Of a stretch of 64,000 bases of DNA, positions 45,849-54,777 are shown one piece after another. Both the position numbers and the translations under genes were made by a program. The DNA comes from Vibrio caribbeanicus ATCC BAA-2122 (lineage in GTDB: Bacteria; Pseudomonadota; Gammaproteobacteria; Enterobacterales; Vibrionaceae): assembly GCF_000165125.1 (NCBI RefSeq), contig NZ_AEIU01000059.1, positions 124,001 to 188,000 on the forward strand. The letters are read 5' to 3'. The stretch's first letter is position 1. Each line of letters opens with the position of its first letter. The notes under the pieces were generated by a model. The model was not told where the DNA came from, made no database searches, and worked only from the letters and a program-made list of their open reading frames with translations.

Positions 45849-45882
45849 GGGCCTGTTATAAACAGGCCCGCTATTTTTTATT
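45849..45882. terminator. Terminator between dctD and dctM
   Basis: A 9-bp stem (GGGCCTGTT / AACAGGCCC) with a 3-base loop lies between the convergent ends. A T-run (TATTTTTTA) follows on the plus strand, serving dctD; dctM may also use it. Confidence 0.82.
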
Positions 45883-47239
45883 TGGTGATAATTTCAGGTC
45901 CCATCAGCATCGTTGGTAACCAAGTCGATACCCAAGGGACATAGGTAACAATGATGAGGAATAAAAACATCACACCAACCCAAGGCAGTGCCGCTTTTAC
46001 TACCTGCATCATAGACATTTTGGCCACGCCTGCTGTTACGAATAAATTTAGCCCAACGGGTGGAGTGATCATACCAATTTCCATATTGACGACCATCATG
46101 ATTCCTAAGTGGATAGGATCAATACCGAGTGCAATTGCGATTGGAAATACCAATGGAGCAACAATGATCAACAGACCAGAAGGCTCCATAAATTGCCCTC
46201 CAATGAGCAATAGTACATTAACAACAATAAGAAATGTAATTGGACCGAGCCCAGCAGAAAGCATCGACTCAGTGATCATTTGAGGGATACGTTCTTCAGT
46301 CAAAACATGCTTTAAAATCAGCGCATTAGCGATGATAAAAAGCAGCATGATAGTAAGCTTTCCGGCCTCATACAAAGTACGCTTGGTATCTTCATGCACA
46401 AATGCTTGAATCACTTTGAAGACAGCAGGTTTTGTGTTGTTCTTATCCGAAAACGGCCCCATATCTTTATAGATGAAGTTCGCAATCAAAAATGAGTAGA
46501 CAGCGGCTACTGCTGCAGCTTCAGTTGGAGTAAAAATTCCACCATAAATTCCCCCGAGAATAATCACGACAAGTAGCAAGCCCCAGCTTGCGTCTTTCGC
46601 CGATGAAAAGACCTCTGTCCATCCAACAAAGGGCTGTTTAGGTAAGTTTTTTACTCGAGCTGCAATATAAATTGCGATCATCAACATGACACCGGCCAAC
46701 AAGCCTGGAATGACACCTCCAAGGAACATTCGTCCGACGGAGACATCCGTTGCAGCAGCATAAACGACCATTACGATAGACGGAGGAATCAGAATCCCTA
46801 ATGTACCAGCATTGCATATTACGCCAGCAGCAAACTCTTTCGAGTAACCATTTTTAATCATACCTGCAATAACAATACTACCTATGGCAACAACTGTAGC
46901 AGGCGAAGATCCGGATAACGCAGCGAACATCATACATGCAACAACCGATGCCATAGCAAGACCACCGCGGAACCAGCCCACCATAGCGATAGCAAAACGT
47001 ATGATTCTTTTTGCCACTCCACCTGTTGACATAAAGCTGGAAGCGAGAATAAAAAATGGAATCGCCAATAGTGTGTAATGGCCAGCGAATGCATTAAAGA
47101 GTGTTTGGGCAACAGATGCTAAAGATGCATCAGAGTGTATGAGAAGAAAAAGAATACTTGAAAGCCCCAAGGATACGGCAATAGGAACACCGATCAACAT
47201 AAAGCCAACAACCATTGCGAATAAAAATAAGATCTCCAT
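45878..47239 (-). CDS. dctM: TRAP transporter large permease DctM
   Basis: Large membrane subunit of the tripartite ATP-independent C4-dicarboxylate transporter, driven by a sodium gradient. The 453-residue protein is almost wholly hydrophobic, with about 12 membrane helices. It shows the family signatures FLLIHSDASL..., GSSPATVVAIGSIVI, GTLGILIPPSIVMVVYA and IGMITPPVGLNLFV. It starts three bases after the dctQ stop. Confidence 0.95.
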   Translation of the reverse strand: MEILFLFAMVVGFMLIGVPIAVSLGLSSILFLLIHSDASLASVAQTLFNAFAGHYTLLAIPFFILASSFMSTGGVAKRIIRFAIAMVGWFRGGLAMASVVACMMFAALSGSSPATVVAIGSIVIAGMIKNGYSKEFAAGVICNAGTLGILIPPSIVMVVYAAATDVSVGRMFLGGVIPGLLAGVMLMIAIYIAARVKNLPKQPFVGWTEVFSSAKDASWGLLLVVIILGGIYGGIFTPTEAAAVAAVYSFLIANFIYKDMGPFSDKNNTKPAVFKVIQAFVHEDTKRTLYEAGKLTIMLLFIIANALILKHVLTEERIPQMITESMLSAGLGPITFLIVVNVLLLIGGQFMEPSGLLIIVAPLVFPIAIALGIDPIHLGIMMVVNMEIGMITPPVGLNLFVTAGVAKMSMMQVVKAALPWVGVMFLFLIIVTYVPWVSTWLPTMLMGPEIITK

Positions 47240-47242
47240 CGC

Positions 47243-47908
47243 CTACTCTCCCTTATCTCTATTCATTTTGGGCTCCAATGCTTCTGACGCCTGTTTAAGT
47301 TCCTCTTTCATGGCCTCAATTTCTTCTTCTACCTCATGACCAGCAATAAGTCTGTCTAACTTTCCTGTTAGGATTTGCCATGTCACTTGTAAAAATCGCC
47401 ATGTTAAAAGCGCCATGCCTAAAGGCAAAGCCATATAAGGAATAAACCTTGGCAGTTTTTCATAACGTTCCCCTTCATTGAGAACATCAGCAAGAAATTG
47501 CAACATTTCAGGCATAGGAATATCGTCTGTTTCATACCAAGCTCTTTCTGTTACGAAAGGAAACCAGTAGTTCCAAGAACCAACGAGAAGAAGAGTTGAA
47601 AAGGCCAAACAGCACACGGCTGCAAGTAATGCGTAGGCTTTTCTTAGCTTTTCTGGCGCCATATTAATGATGACGTCAACGCCAATATGAAAATGTTTCT
47701 TAACACCGTATGACGCACCGACCAAGACCATCCAAGCGAATAAAAACACGGTCAGCTCTAAAGCCCAGAGAATATTATCGTTAAATACATAACGACAGAT
47801 AACATTTGCGAAAGTCAGCAAAGTCATGGCTCCGAGAAAAAAAGCAATGAGCGTTTCTTCAATCTTATCGGTAACTTTACCCACTTTGTCGAATAGTGGT
47901 TGTTTCAT
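47243..47908 (-). CDS. dctQ: TRAP transporter small permease DctQ
   Basis: Small membrane subunit of the TRAP transporter. The 221-residue protein has four predicted helices (about 20-42, 52-70, 88-108 and 148-170) and the family segment RYVFNDNILWALELTVFLFAWMVLVGASYGV. The acidic C-terminal tail (HEVEEEIEAMKEELKQ) is longer than in many homologues. It lies between dctP and dctM in the usual PQM order. Confidence 0.94.
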   Translation of the reverse strand: MKQPLFDKVGKVTDKIEETLIAFFLGAMTLLTFANVICRYVFNDNILWALELTVFLFAWMVLVGASYGVKKHFHIGVDVIINMAPEKLRKAYALLAAVCCLAFSTLLLVGSWNYWFPFVTERAWYETDDIPMPEMLQFLADVLNEGERYEKLPRFIPYMALPLGMALLTWRFLQVTWQILTGKLDRLIAGHEVEEEIEAMKEELKQASEALEPKMNRDKGE

Positions 47909-47936
47909 AAATAGTTCACTTTAATACAAGAAAAAT

Positions 47937-47963
47937 CCCCCCTCATGTATCCATGAGGGGTTT
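47937..47963 (-). terminator. Intercistronic hairpin between dctP and dctQ
   Basis: A perfect 9-bp stem (CCCCTCATG / CATGAGGGG) with a TATC loop is followed on the minus strand by GGATTTTTC. It lies 14 bases past the dctP stop and before dctQ in the same operon. A leaky terminator here would give much more binding protein than permease, as is common for transport operons. Confidence 0.72.
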
Positions 47964-47976
47964 CACGACATTTGTG

Positions 47977-48972
47977 TTATTTATTAGATGCGAGCGCGGC
48001 TTGAATCAAATCAGAACCGATGTCTTTTTCAAACTTTTTCCAAACCGGTTGTAGTGCTTCAACCCAAGCCTGACGTTGCTCTGAAGTGAGTGTTCTGACT
48101 ACACCACCAGCTTCGATAATATTATTTTTGTTGGCAAGGTTTACTCTCGATGATTCAGCATTACGAGTTGCAGAAACCTCTTGAATGATTGTATTAAGTT
48201 GTTCACGCTGATCTTTGGGAAGACTTTTCCAAAAGTCATTAGAGGTGACTACCAAATAGTCTAAAATGCCGTGGTTAGTTTCTGTGATGCCATCCTGAAC
48301 CTCAAAGAACTTCTTCCCGTAGATATTGGACCAAGTATTTTCTTGACCATCGATAACTTTAGTTTGTAACCCACCATAAACTTCTTTGAACGACATTTTC
48401 TGTGGATTTGCATCTAATTGTTCAAATTGTGCTACCAGTACATCTGAAGCCTGGACTCTAAACTTAAGCCCTTTTGCATCATTGGGAGAAATAAGAGGTT
48501 TGTTCGCTGACATCTGCTTCATGCCATTGTGCCAAAATGCTAGGCCCTGCAGACCACGACGCTTCATAGCATTCTTTAAGCTTTCACCAGCTTCTGAGCT
48601 CTGAAAACGGTCGACAGCTTCGACATCTTCAAATAAAAATGGCAGGTCAAAAATACGATATTTTTTGGTGAACTTTTCAAATTTAGAGAGAGAAGGAGCA
48701 GCAAGCTGAACGTCTCCATTCAATAGCGCCTCTAGTACCTTATTGTCATCATACAAGGTTGAGTTTGGAAAGACTTGCATACACAACTTGCCGTTCATTT
48801 CTTCGTTGACACGTTTTTCAAGCAACGAAGCAGCAATCCCTTTTGGATGTTTGTCCGTGTTAGTTACGTGGCTAAACTTGACAACCGTCTCACCGGGATC
48901 GCAGTTGGCGAATGCACTAGTGCTCATTGCAGCAAGTAAAGAAACGGAAATTAAAGTCAATGGTCTAGTCAT
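47977..48972 (-). CDS. dctP: C4-dicarboxylate-binding periplasmic protein DctP
   Basis: Extracytoplasmic binding subunit of the TRAP transporter for malate, fumarate and succinate. The 331-residue protein has a signal peptide (about residues 1-22, ending STSAFA before NCDPGE) and family segments VVKFSHVTNTDKHPKG, the ligand-contact KGLKFRVQASDVLVAQF and GGLQTKVIDGQENTWSNIY. The conserved arginine in KFRVQ binds the carboxylate in the family. An AAAGGAGAATCCTAATG leader supports the start. A sigma-54 type promoter lies upstream. Confidence 0.95.
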   Translation of the reverse strand: MTRPLTLISVSLLAAMSTSAFANCDPGETVVKFSHVTNTDKHPKGIAASLLEKRVNEEMNGKLCMQVFPNSTLYDDNKVLEALLNGDVQLAAPSLSKFEKFTKKYRIFDLPFLFEDVEAVDRFQSSEAGESLKNAMKRRGLQGLAFWHNGMKQMSANKPLISPNDAKGLKFRVQASDVLVAQFEQLDANPQKMSFKEVYGGLQTKVIDGQENTWSNIYGKKFFEVQDGITETNHGILDYLVVTSNDFWKSLPKDQREQLNTIIQEVSATRNAESSRVNLANKNNIIEAGGVVRTLTSEQRQAWVEALQPVWKKFEKDIGSDLIQAALASNK

Positions 48973-49027
48973 TAGGATTCTCCTTTTGAATGTAGCAGCC
49001 CTATCAATGGGATGTAATATTCATTGG

Positions 49028-49044
49028 AGCAATAACTAAGCCAA
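49028..49044 (-). promoter_or_regulatory. Sigma-54 type promoter of dctPQM
   Basis: On the minus strand, TTGGC then TTAGTTA then TTGCT gives the invariant GG and GC of -24/-12 promoters separated by exactly 10 bases. It lies 55 bases upstream of dctP. The adjacent gene codes a sigma-54 activator (DctD), which supports function. The TTGGCAC part matches only in its first five bases. Confidence 0.65.
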
Positions 49045-49114
49045 CTTTTAAATTAGTTTTAACTCAATCACTTAAATGCATTAAAAGACAAATTCTTGTT
49101 TGAGACACAGAGAG

Positions 49115-49134
49115 ATGGGTGGGTTTCCACCCAT
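49115..49134. other. Palindrome upstream of the dctP promoter
   Basis: A perfect 8-bp inverted repeat (ATGGGTGG / CCACCCAT) around GTTT lies about 70 bases upstream of the -24 element. On the plus strand it is followed by TGTTTTTATC, but no plus-strand gene ends here. It may be the end of the 49258 gene or part of the DctD control region. Confidence 0.4.
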
Positions 49135-49257
49135 TGTTTTTATCAATATGGGTGAATTGCCACTCAAGTAGTTAAGATAGAGTAAGATATATCGAAGCGT
49201 TGGTTTCCTTGATTGAAGAGTAATAGAAAGACACATTTCAATGGGTCTGAAAACCTC

Positions 49258-49869
49258 TTAGCTTTGTAGTTTTAACGTGAACCTTAAGAAATAAGAATCA
49301 TCGAATTCGACCGTATAATCAAAAATTGAAGATGCATAAATTGCTCTCAATAGAGCATGCTTTTCTCCATTTGTGCCTCTAAATAACATTGATACTGATT
49401 TGACTAGCTCATTTCGGTTATTGAAATGTGCATTCAGATCACTAGCTAAAACACACAACAAACAGCTATTTGAGTTATGTTCCAAGTCCACTTTTTCCGG
49501 ACTTGAAACAAGAACAGTTGTATTTAGCTCTTTTTCTAAAATATTAATCAGTAATAAGAAGCTATCCAGATTAGGTAGCTCATCTCCTTCATTGCAAATA
49601 GCTAACTCGTTTAACAGTAGCTCAATATCAAGGCGACTCGCTCGTGCTTGAGAAACAAGGGTACGTATTTTCTTTTTGAGAGGTTTATACTTTTTGCTTG
49701 AAACCGCTCTGTTTAACCAAGCAGACAGGATATCGTTTTTTTCAGCACAACTTTTACGGCTTAGTAACTTGACTGAATGAGCGGAAAAAAGATGCAGTAA
49801 TGCATGCAAGGCCAGCTCATTAAGTAGTGGTTCGAATTCAGATTTTATTTTTGTATGGATACTGCGCAT
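49258..49869 (-). CDS. Protein of unknown function (AT-rich)
   Basis: I do not recognise this 203-residue protein. It has no signal peptide or membrane helix. The N-terminal half is helical and basic (KYKPLKKKIRTLVSQARASRL, about 80-100) and the C-terminal half mixes helices and strands, ending FDYTVEFDDSYFLRFTLKLQS. Four cysteines are scattered without a motif. It stands alone between dctP and the chemoreceptor gene, each side with a long gap, and its base composition is more AT-rich than the neighbours. Confidence 0.6.
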   Translation of the reverse strand: MRSIHTKIKSEFEPLLNELALHALLHLFSAHSVKLLSRKSCAEKNDILSAWLNRAVSSKKYKPLKKKIRTLVSQARASRLDIELLLNELAICNEGDELPNLDSFLLLINILEKELNTTVLVSSPEKVDLEHNSNSCLLCVLASDLNAHFNNRNELVKSVSMLFRGTNGEKHALLRAIYASSIFDYTVEFDDSYFLRFTLKLQS

Positions 49870-50203
49870 GGGCTTACAAGAGTACGCTAATCGAGTGCTG
49901 CTCTATTTAGTTAATGTGGCTAAAAGACGGATATGCTATCCAAAACTATCCCCTATGTACAGTGTCTTACATCACGTATTATCACACTTCCACCAGACTT
50001 CAGGTACCAATCTTTAGAACAAATAATGTAACCAAGATTCAAGGTAACTAGAGAATAAATATATTTGTTACGCTAAATCTTAATGAGCCTTCTATAATTA
50101 GGTCTATGCATTAGCCCGTTCTTCGATTTGTTGCGTTCACATAGGACACGCACGTAGTACAGAGGGTATTGCGCCCAAATTAGATATTAGGTTGTCCATA
50201 GTT
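49870..50203. other. Non-coding gap upstream of the chemoreceptor gene
   Basis: No gene, RNA or strong palindrome is visible. A good -10 hexamer (TATAAT at 50093-50098) faces the chemoreceptor gene but has no clear -35 partner. The last part contains the 12-mer GGTTGTCCATAG, which recurs after the chemoreceptor gene. Confidence 0.4.
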
Positions 50204-51829
50204 ATGAAAAATTTATCAATCGGTAGGAAAATTGCACTCTGCTTTTCAGTCATCGCTCTAATTAATTTGGGCTTTGCCCTGTTTCTGCTCAAAGAATTGT
50301 CCAGCATTCAGGCCGAGCTCCTCAACTATACTGATGACACACTACCTGCGGTAGAAAGCGTTGATGGCATAAGAGATAAGATGTCATATTGGCGTCGTAC
50401 GCAATTCGCTGTGTTTGCGATGAGTGATCACAACAAAATTGTGTCAAAAATAAAAGTGAATGAGAAGATAAGAGAAGAGATAGGCACCGCATTGAATGCG
50501 TATGGTAAAACTGTTTGGCCTGGGGAAGAAACCGAGATTTATAATCGCTTGATCAGTAAGTGGCAAAAATACCTTGCAACTATGGATGCCTTCAATCAGG
50601 CTATGACCGACGACAACAAAACCAAAGCCTACCCCATTCTCACCCAATCACTCGCTAATTTTGAAAGCATTGAATCAGACATGAATGCACTTGTGGGTAT
50701 TTTAAAAGGGGCAATGGAAAGTAATAAAAATCAGATCCTCAAATCCATACATGACCTAGATTATACAACCATTATCAGCAACGTCGTAATGCTCATTATT
50801 ATGATCGCCATCGTTGTCTCCCTTACACGTATGATTTGCCGCCCACTAGCAAGGGTTGTACAACAGGCAAATGCCATTGCTGATGGTGACTTATCAAAAG
50901 AACTTGTCCGAAAAGATATCGGTAATGATGAACTGGGTGACCTCGCCGACTCTACCATCCAAATGCAATCTAACCTAAAACAATTGATTGACCAAAGTAA
51001 AGAAGTCGTCAAACAGCTTGGTGAAGCCGTTGAGCAAATGACGCATATCGCTGAAACGTCCTCTGCAGACATGCAAAAGCAACAGAGCCAGATTAGCGAA
51101 GTGGCAACTGCAATGACGCTGATGAAATCTTCAGTCGCGGATGTTGCTAAAAATACCGATGATTCGGCAGAACAAGCCAATCAGGCAAACCAGAGAACAC
51201 AAGAAGGTGCTCGTGACAACCAAGCCATGGTCACATCAATTCAGAACGTTGCGCAGGTCATTGGTGACGCGGGCGACACAGTCTCTGAATTAGAGCAACA
51301 ATCTAGCCAAATTAATGTTGTCGTTGACGTGATTCGTGATATCGCGGAGCAAACTAACCTGCTCGCTCTGAATGCAGCCATAGAAGCGGCAAGGGCTGGG
51401 GAATCTGGCCGCGGTTTTGCCGTGGTAGCAGATGAAGTAAGAACACTCGCCGGGCGAACTCAAGACTCGACCAGCGAAATTACGACCATCATCGAAAAGC
51501 TTCAATCTTTCTCAGCGAAAGCGAAAGAAGCAACAGAAAACTCCCGAACCAGTATCGATAAATGCGCAGAGCAAGGCCATCACTCTCAAGAGCTTATGGT
51601 GTCAATAGAGCAGGCTATTGCAAACATCGCCGATATGGGGATTCAAATCGCCAGTGCTTGCGGTGAACAAGATTCTGTCGCTGATGAGCTGAGCAGAAAC
51701 ATTGAAGAAATACAGGTAGCCTCGCAAGATGTCGCGAAGGGCTCTGAACAAACAGTCAAATCATGTAGGGAGTTAGCTAACCTATCATCCTCTCTTCATG
51801 AATCGATGTCGCGCTTTAAGCTCCATTAA
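50204..51829 (+). CDS. Methyl-accepting chemotaxis protein
   Basis: Membrane chemoreceptor that controls CheA. I start it at the ATG at 50204 ([19 protein letters not shown]); a TTG 12 bases upstream is possible. The 541-residue protein has a first membrane helix (about 9-30), a four-helix-bundle periplasmic domain (about 32-185), a second helix (about 188-208), a HAMP domain ([28 protein letters not shown]) and a methyl-accepting domain. The hairpin tip is intact ([38 protein letters not shown]). The ligand is unknown. No CheB/R-binding pentapeptide is at the C-terminus. Confidence 0.92.
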   Translation: MKNLSIGRKIALCFSVIALINLGFALFLLKELSSIQAELLNYTDDTLPAVESVDGIRDKMSYWRRTQFAVFAMSDHNKIVSKIKVNEKIREEIGTALNAYGKTVWPGEETEIYNRLISKWQKYLATMDAFNQAMTDDNKTKAYPILTQSLANFESIESDMNALVGILKGAMESNKNQILKSIHDLDYTTIISNVVMLIIMIAIVVSLTRMICRPLARVVQQANAIADGDLSKELVRKDIGNDELGDLADSTIQMQSNLKQLIDQSKEVVKQLGEAVEQMTHIAETSSADMQKQQSQISEVATAMTLMKSSVADVAKNTDDSAEQANQANQRTQEGARDNQAMVTSIQNVAQVIGDAGDTVSELEQQSSQINVVVDVIRDIAEQTNLLALNAAIEAARAGESGRGFAVVADEVRTLAGRTQDSTSEITTIIEKLQSFSAKAKEATENSRTSIDKCAEQGHHSQELMVSIEQAIANIADMGIQIASACGEQDSVADELSRNIEEIQVASQDVAKGSEQTVKSCRELANLSSSLHESMSRFKLH

Positions 51830-51879
51830 AGGTTGTCCATAGATGCGCGTTGTTATTTTTTAATGTCTTGAGAGGTATT

Positions 51880-53103
51880 ATGAAATTTCAAATCACATTT
51901 CTATCACTGACTATAGCGACAGTGTTGAGCAGTGCACCCGCCATAAGTGCCCCTGTATCAATAGAATATAACCCCTCAGAATCTCGCCAAGCACTTATAT
52001 CGAATTCATGGCTTGAAGTAAACCTGAGTCAGTTCAGAGCCAACATCGAACAGTTCGAAACTCATCTTGCACAAGGAACTCGAATTTGTGCAGTGATGAA
52101 GGCAGATGCTTACGGTAATGGTATCTATGGCTTAATGCCGATTATTATCGAGAAAAAGATACCTTGTATTGCAATAGCAAGTAATAGTGAAGCGAAAGCA
52201 GTAAGAGAGGCAGGGTTTAAAGGTGAGTTGATTAGGGTAAGATCTGCCAACCTCAAAGAAGTAAAAGAGGGTCTTGGCCTTAATATAGAAGAGCTGGTCG
52301 GTACCGTTGATCAAATTAAAGAATTTGAGGAGTTGTCTAGAGAGCAAGCGACTCCAATCAAAATCCATCTCGCACTTAATGATGGGGGAATGGGGCGTAA
52401 TGGTTTAGATATGACCACAGATGAAGGACAAGCGCATGCGGTCAGAATAATAGAAAGCCCTAACATCGAAATTGTGGGAATTATGACGCACTTCCCTAAT
52501 TATGACGCTGATGAAGTCAAGCAGAAGCTCGCAAGCTTTAAAACAAATACTCAATGGATTTTTGACAATACAACGTTAGAGCGCAAGGACGTAATTTTAC
52601 ACGTTGCAAACTCCTATGCCTCAGTGAATGTTCCAGAATCACAACTTGATATGGTTAGACCCGGTGGCGTTTTGTACGGTGATTTGCCCACCAACCCAGA
52701 ATACCCATCGATCGTTTCATTCAAAACACGAATAGCTTCTCTCCATAATCTGCCTGCAAACAGTACTGTTGGCTACGATAGCACTTATACGACAGAGAAA
52801 AAAAGCGTATTAGCCAACCTCCCTGTCGGTTACTCTGACGGTTATCCAAGAAAGATGGGTAATAGAGCGCAGGTTTTGGTTAATGGGCAGCGCGCGAAGG
52901 TCGTCGGTGTCACTTCAATGAATACGACAATGGTGGATGTGTCAAACGTCAAGGGCGTGTTACCGGGTCAAGAAGTCACCTTATTTGGACAACAAAAGCA
53001 AGAAGCGATATCCATTGGTGAAATGGAGGAACATGCCGATGTCATTTTCCCAGAACTTTATACTGTTTGGGGAAATGCGAACCCACGTTATTACGTCGAA
53101 TAG
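51880..53103 (+). CDS. bsrV: Periplasmic broad-spectrum amino acid racemase BsrV
   Basis: PLP racemase that makes non-canonical D-amino acids such as D-Met and D-Leu, which modify peptidoglycan in stationary-phase Vibrio. The ATG at 51880 gives a signal peptide ([24 protein letters not shown]) that a cytoplasmic alanine racemase would lack. The PLP lysine is K74 in [12 protein letters not shown], the number known for V. cholerae BsrV, and the second catalytic tyrosine is in [11 protein letters not shown]. The ribosome site is AGAGG. It shares a 12-base sequence upstream with the preceding chemoreceptor gene. A hairpin terminator follows. Confidence 0.92.
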   Translation: MKFQITFLSLTIATVLSSAPAISAPVSIEYNPSESRQALISNSWLEVNLSQFRANIEQFETHLAQGTRICAVMKADAYGNGIYGLMPIIIEKKIPCIAIASNSEAKAVREAGFKGELIRVRSANLKEVKEGLGLNIEELVGTVDQIKEFEELSREQATPIKIHLALNDGGMGRNGLDMTTDEGQAHAVRIIESPNIEIVGIMTHFPNYDADEVKQKLASFKTNTQWIFDNTTLERKDVILHVANSYASVNVPESQLDMVRPGGVLYGDLPTNPEYPSIVSFKTRIASLHNLPANSTVGYDSTYTTEKKSVLANLPVGYSDGYPRKMGNRAQVLVNGQRAKVVGVTSMNTTMVDVSNVKGVLPGQEVTLFGQQKQEAISIGEMEEHADVIFPELYTVWGNANPRYYVE

Positions 53104-53141
53104 CGTCTCATTTTTTAGGAAAAATTCGCTAGAGAAACGAA

Positions 53142-53171
53142 TAGGCCCCAGTGTATTGCACTGGGGCCTTA
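53142..53171. terminator. Bidirectional terminator between bsrV and tRNA-Arg
   Basis: An 11-bp GC-rich stem (AGGCCCCAGTG / CACTGGGGCCT) with a 5-base loop lies between the convergent bsrV and tRNA genes and may serve both. Confidence 0.82.
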
Positions 53172-53177
53172 TAATAA

Positions 53178-53254
53178 TGGCACGCCCTGTAGGATTCGAA
53201 CCTACGACCACATCCTTAGAAGGGACGTGCTCTATCCAGCTGAGCTAAGGGCGC
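53178..53254 (-). tRNA. argU: tRNA-Arg (anticodon UCU)
   Basis: The 77-base minus-strand sequence folds as a full cloverleaf: acceptor GCGCCCT with AGGGCGT (one G-U pair), D-arm with AGCTCAGCTGGATAGAGC, anticodon stem CGTCC/GGATG with loop CTTCTAA (anticodon TCT), T-arm GTAGG-TTCGAAT-CCTAC and an encoded CCA end. It decodes AGA and AGG. argU beside folD is the E. coli arrangement too, where argU is a known phage integration site. Confidence 0.97.
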
Positions 53255-53267
53255 GCTACAGGAAAGA

Positions 53268-53295
53268 ATTATACGAATTCACCGCCTGAACACAA
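53268..53295 (-). promoter_or_regulatory. Sigma-70 promoter of tRNA-Arg
   Basis: On the minus strand TTGTGT is followed after 16 bases by TATAAT (the -10 at 53273-53268), 13 bases before the tRNA 5' end. The perfect -10 and correct distance support it. Confidence 0.65.
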
Positions 53296-53460
53296 GAGGT
53301 TTTATTAACATTATGATCTGACTGACCAAAAAAAGGACAAAGACGCCAAATCTGTTTAAAATAACCGCAAGGCAAACGTTTGCTTATAGAAGTTAATTAA
53401 AGAATCTGCGAGAATAGAAGTCAAACGTCTACTCTTTTCATTTATTTCCTAAGGAAAACC

Positions 53461-54321
53461 ATGACTGCTCAAAATATCGATGGCACCTTAATTTCACAAA
53501 CTGTCCGCTCAGAAGTGGCAGCTCGCGTGAAGGCTCGAGTTGATAATGGCCTGCGCGCCCCAGGCCTTGCAGTTGTCCTCGTGGGGGACGATCCTGCCTC
53601 ACAAGTCTATGTGGGGAGCAAACGCAGAGCATGTGAGGAAGTTGGATTCATATCTAAATCTTTTGACCTTCCGCATACGACAACAGAAAAAGAGCTACTG
53701 TCGCTGATCACCGAACTCAATAACGACGATGAGATAGATGGTATCTTAGTACAGCTACCGCTACCCGCTGGTATTGACGCTACACACATACTTGAACATA
53801 TTGATACCGAGAAAGATGTTGATGGCTTCCACCCCTATAATGTTGGCCGTTTAGCTCAACGTATTCCTAAACTCAGATCATGCACACCAAAAGGAATCAT
53901 CACCTTACTTGAAAGGTATAATATCGAGCTGCGCAGCAAGCATGCGGTTATTGTTGGTGCTTCCAATATTGTTGGCCGGCCAATGAGCTTAGAATTACTG
54001 TTGGCAGGTTGCACAACAACCACCTGTCATCGCTTTACCAAAGATCTTGAAAGTCATGTTCGCCAGGCAGACATCGTTGTCGTTGCCGTAGGAAAACCTA
54101 ATTTTATTCCTGGTCAATGGATAAAAGATGGTGCTGTCGTGATTGATGTTGGCATCAATCGACTTGAATCAGGGAAACTCATCGGTGATGTGGATTATGA
54201 AAATGCCAAAGAACGTGCAAGTTTTATTACTCCGGTTCCTGGAGGCGTTGGCCCTATGACTGTCGCAAGTTTAATCGAAAATACCATGCTCGCTTGCGAG
54301 CAATTCCATACCAAAAAATAA
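53461..54321 (+). CDS. folD: Bifunctional methylenetetrahydrofolate dehydrogenase/cyclohydrolase FolD
   Basis: Interconverts 5,10-methylene-, methenyl- and 10-formyl-tetrahydrofolate, supplying one-carbon units for purines and formyl-Met. The 286-residue protein has the catalytic YxxxK motif in [17 protein letters not shown], the folate-site segment [14 protein letters not shown], the NADP loop [13 protein letters not shown] and the C-terminal [11 protein letters not shown]. The ribosome site is AAGGAAAA. It lies divergent to argU. The prophage begins about 0.4 kb downstream. Confidence 0.96.
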   Translation: MTAQNIDGTLISQTVRSEVAARVKARVDNGLRAPGLAVVLVGDDPASQVYVGSKRRACEEVGFISKSFDLPHTTTEKELLSLITELNNDDEIDGILVQLPLPAGIDATHILEHIDTEKDVDGFHPYNVGRLAQRIPKLRSCTPKGIITLLERYNIELRSKHAVIVGASNIVGRPMSLELLLAGCTTTTCHRFTKDLESHVRQADIVVVAVGKPNFIPGQWIKDGAVVIDVGINRLESGKLIGDVDYENAKERASFITPVPGGVGPMTVASLIENTMLACEQFHTKK

Positions 54322-54344
54322 AAAAAGGCTCCGCAAGGAGCCTG
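54321..54344 (-). terminator. Terminator downstream of folD, facing minus
   Basis: A 7-bp stem (AGGCTCC / GGAGCCT) with a GCAA loop is flanked on the minus strand by TTTTTTTATTTTTT but has no T-run on the plus strand. It therefore stops transcription arriving from the small gene at 54464 and, less well, folD. Confidence 0.7.
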
Positions 54345-54463
54345 ATATCAAAACCTAAGTAATTGTTTTTGATTGCTTTAATAAAAACGCCGACCCAATA
54401 ATGTCCACAAAAAATGCTTGCCGAATGGGTGAGCGTTTGTTGTATTAATTTCTAATCTGATTA

Positions 54464-54565
54464 TTAGTTAGGTGTTGAGCGGTAGTGCTCAGGTACTTTA
54501 GTTCCATCTTTCTTCTTGTAAGCTGGAACGTGAACCTTCTTTTTTCCGCCTTTAGTTTTTGCCAT
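54464..54565 (-). CDS. Small basic protein (33 residues) with a DGTxVPxHxRS-type tail
   Basis: A 33-residue, very basic protein (MAKTKGGKKKVHVPAYKKK, then DGTKVPEHYRSTPN) with a good AGAGAG ribosome site. Similar short tails occur in many small uncharacterised bacterial proteins; no function is known. It sits between folD and the left terminator of the prophage, so it could belong to either. Two terminator hairpins (54321-54344 and 54755-54777) bracket its unit. Confidence 0.55.
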   Translation of the reverse strand: MAKTKGGKKKVHVPAYKKKDGTKVPEHYRSTPN

Positions 54566-54728
54566 AGCATTACTCTCTATTGATTAAAAGTTAATTATGA
54601 TACTGGTTACTTAATGAACCAGAAAAACCATTATACGCAACAAGGTTAATATTTAAATAGTTGTACATAAAATCGTCGCAACTACCGCCTATGTGCGCTA
54701 AAGCATATTAACAAAACATTTAGGCTCA

Positions 54729-54756
54729 TTTTATTTCGTAACCTTACGAAATAAAA
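54729..54756. other. Perfect 28-bp palindrome at the prophage edge
   Basis: Two 13-base arms (TTTTATTTCGTAA / TTACGAAATAAAA) are separated by CC. Counted another way it is two 11-base arms around a 6-base centre, the layout of Xer/dif-type core sites. It abuts the terminator of the phage late operon. It could be an attachment site, an operator or a cruciform; nothing here decides. Confidence 0.5.
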
Positions 54757-54777
54757 AACCCGCTTTCGCGGGCTTGT
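54755..54777 (-). terminator. Terminator of the phage late operon
   Basis: An AAGCCCGC / GCGGGTT stem with a GAAA loop is followed by TTTTTATTTC on the minus strand, directly after the last phage gene. Confidence 0.85.

Noticed and set aside
53143-53254. tRNA 3' end as the prophage attachment site
   Set aside because: The tRNA is complete, and no duplicate of its 3' end is visible near 54.3-54.8 kb, so integration in the tRNA is not supported by what is in view.
54692-54719. Possible dif-like site (GTGCGC followed by TATTAACAAAACAT)
   Set aside because: Six bases match the XerC arm but the XerD arm matches only about half; the nearby 28-bp palindrome is the better candidate.
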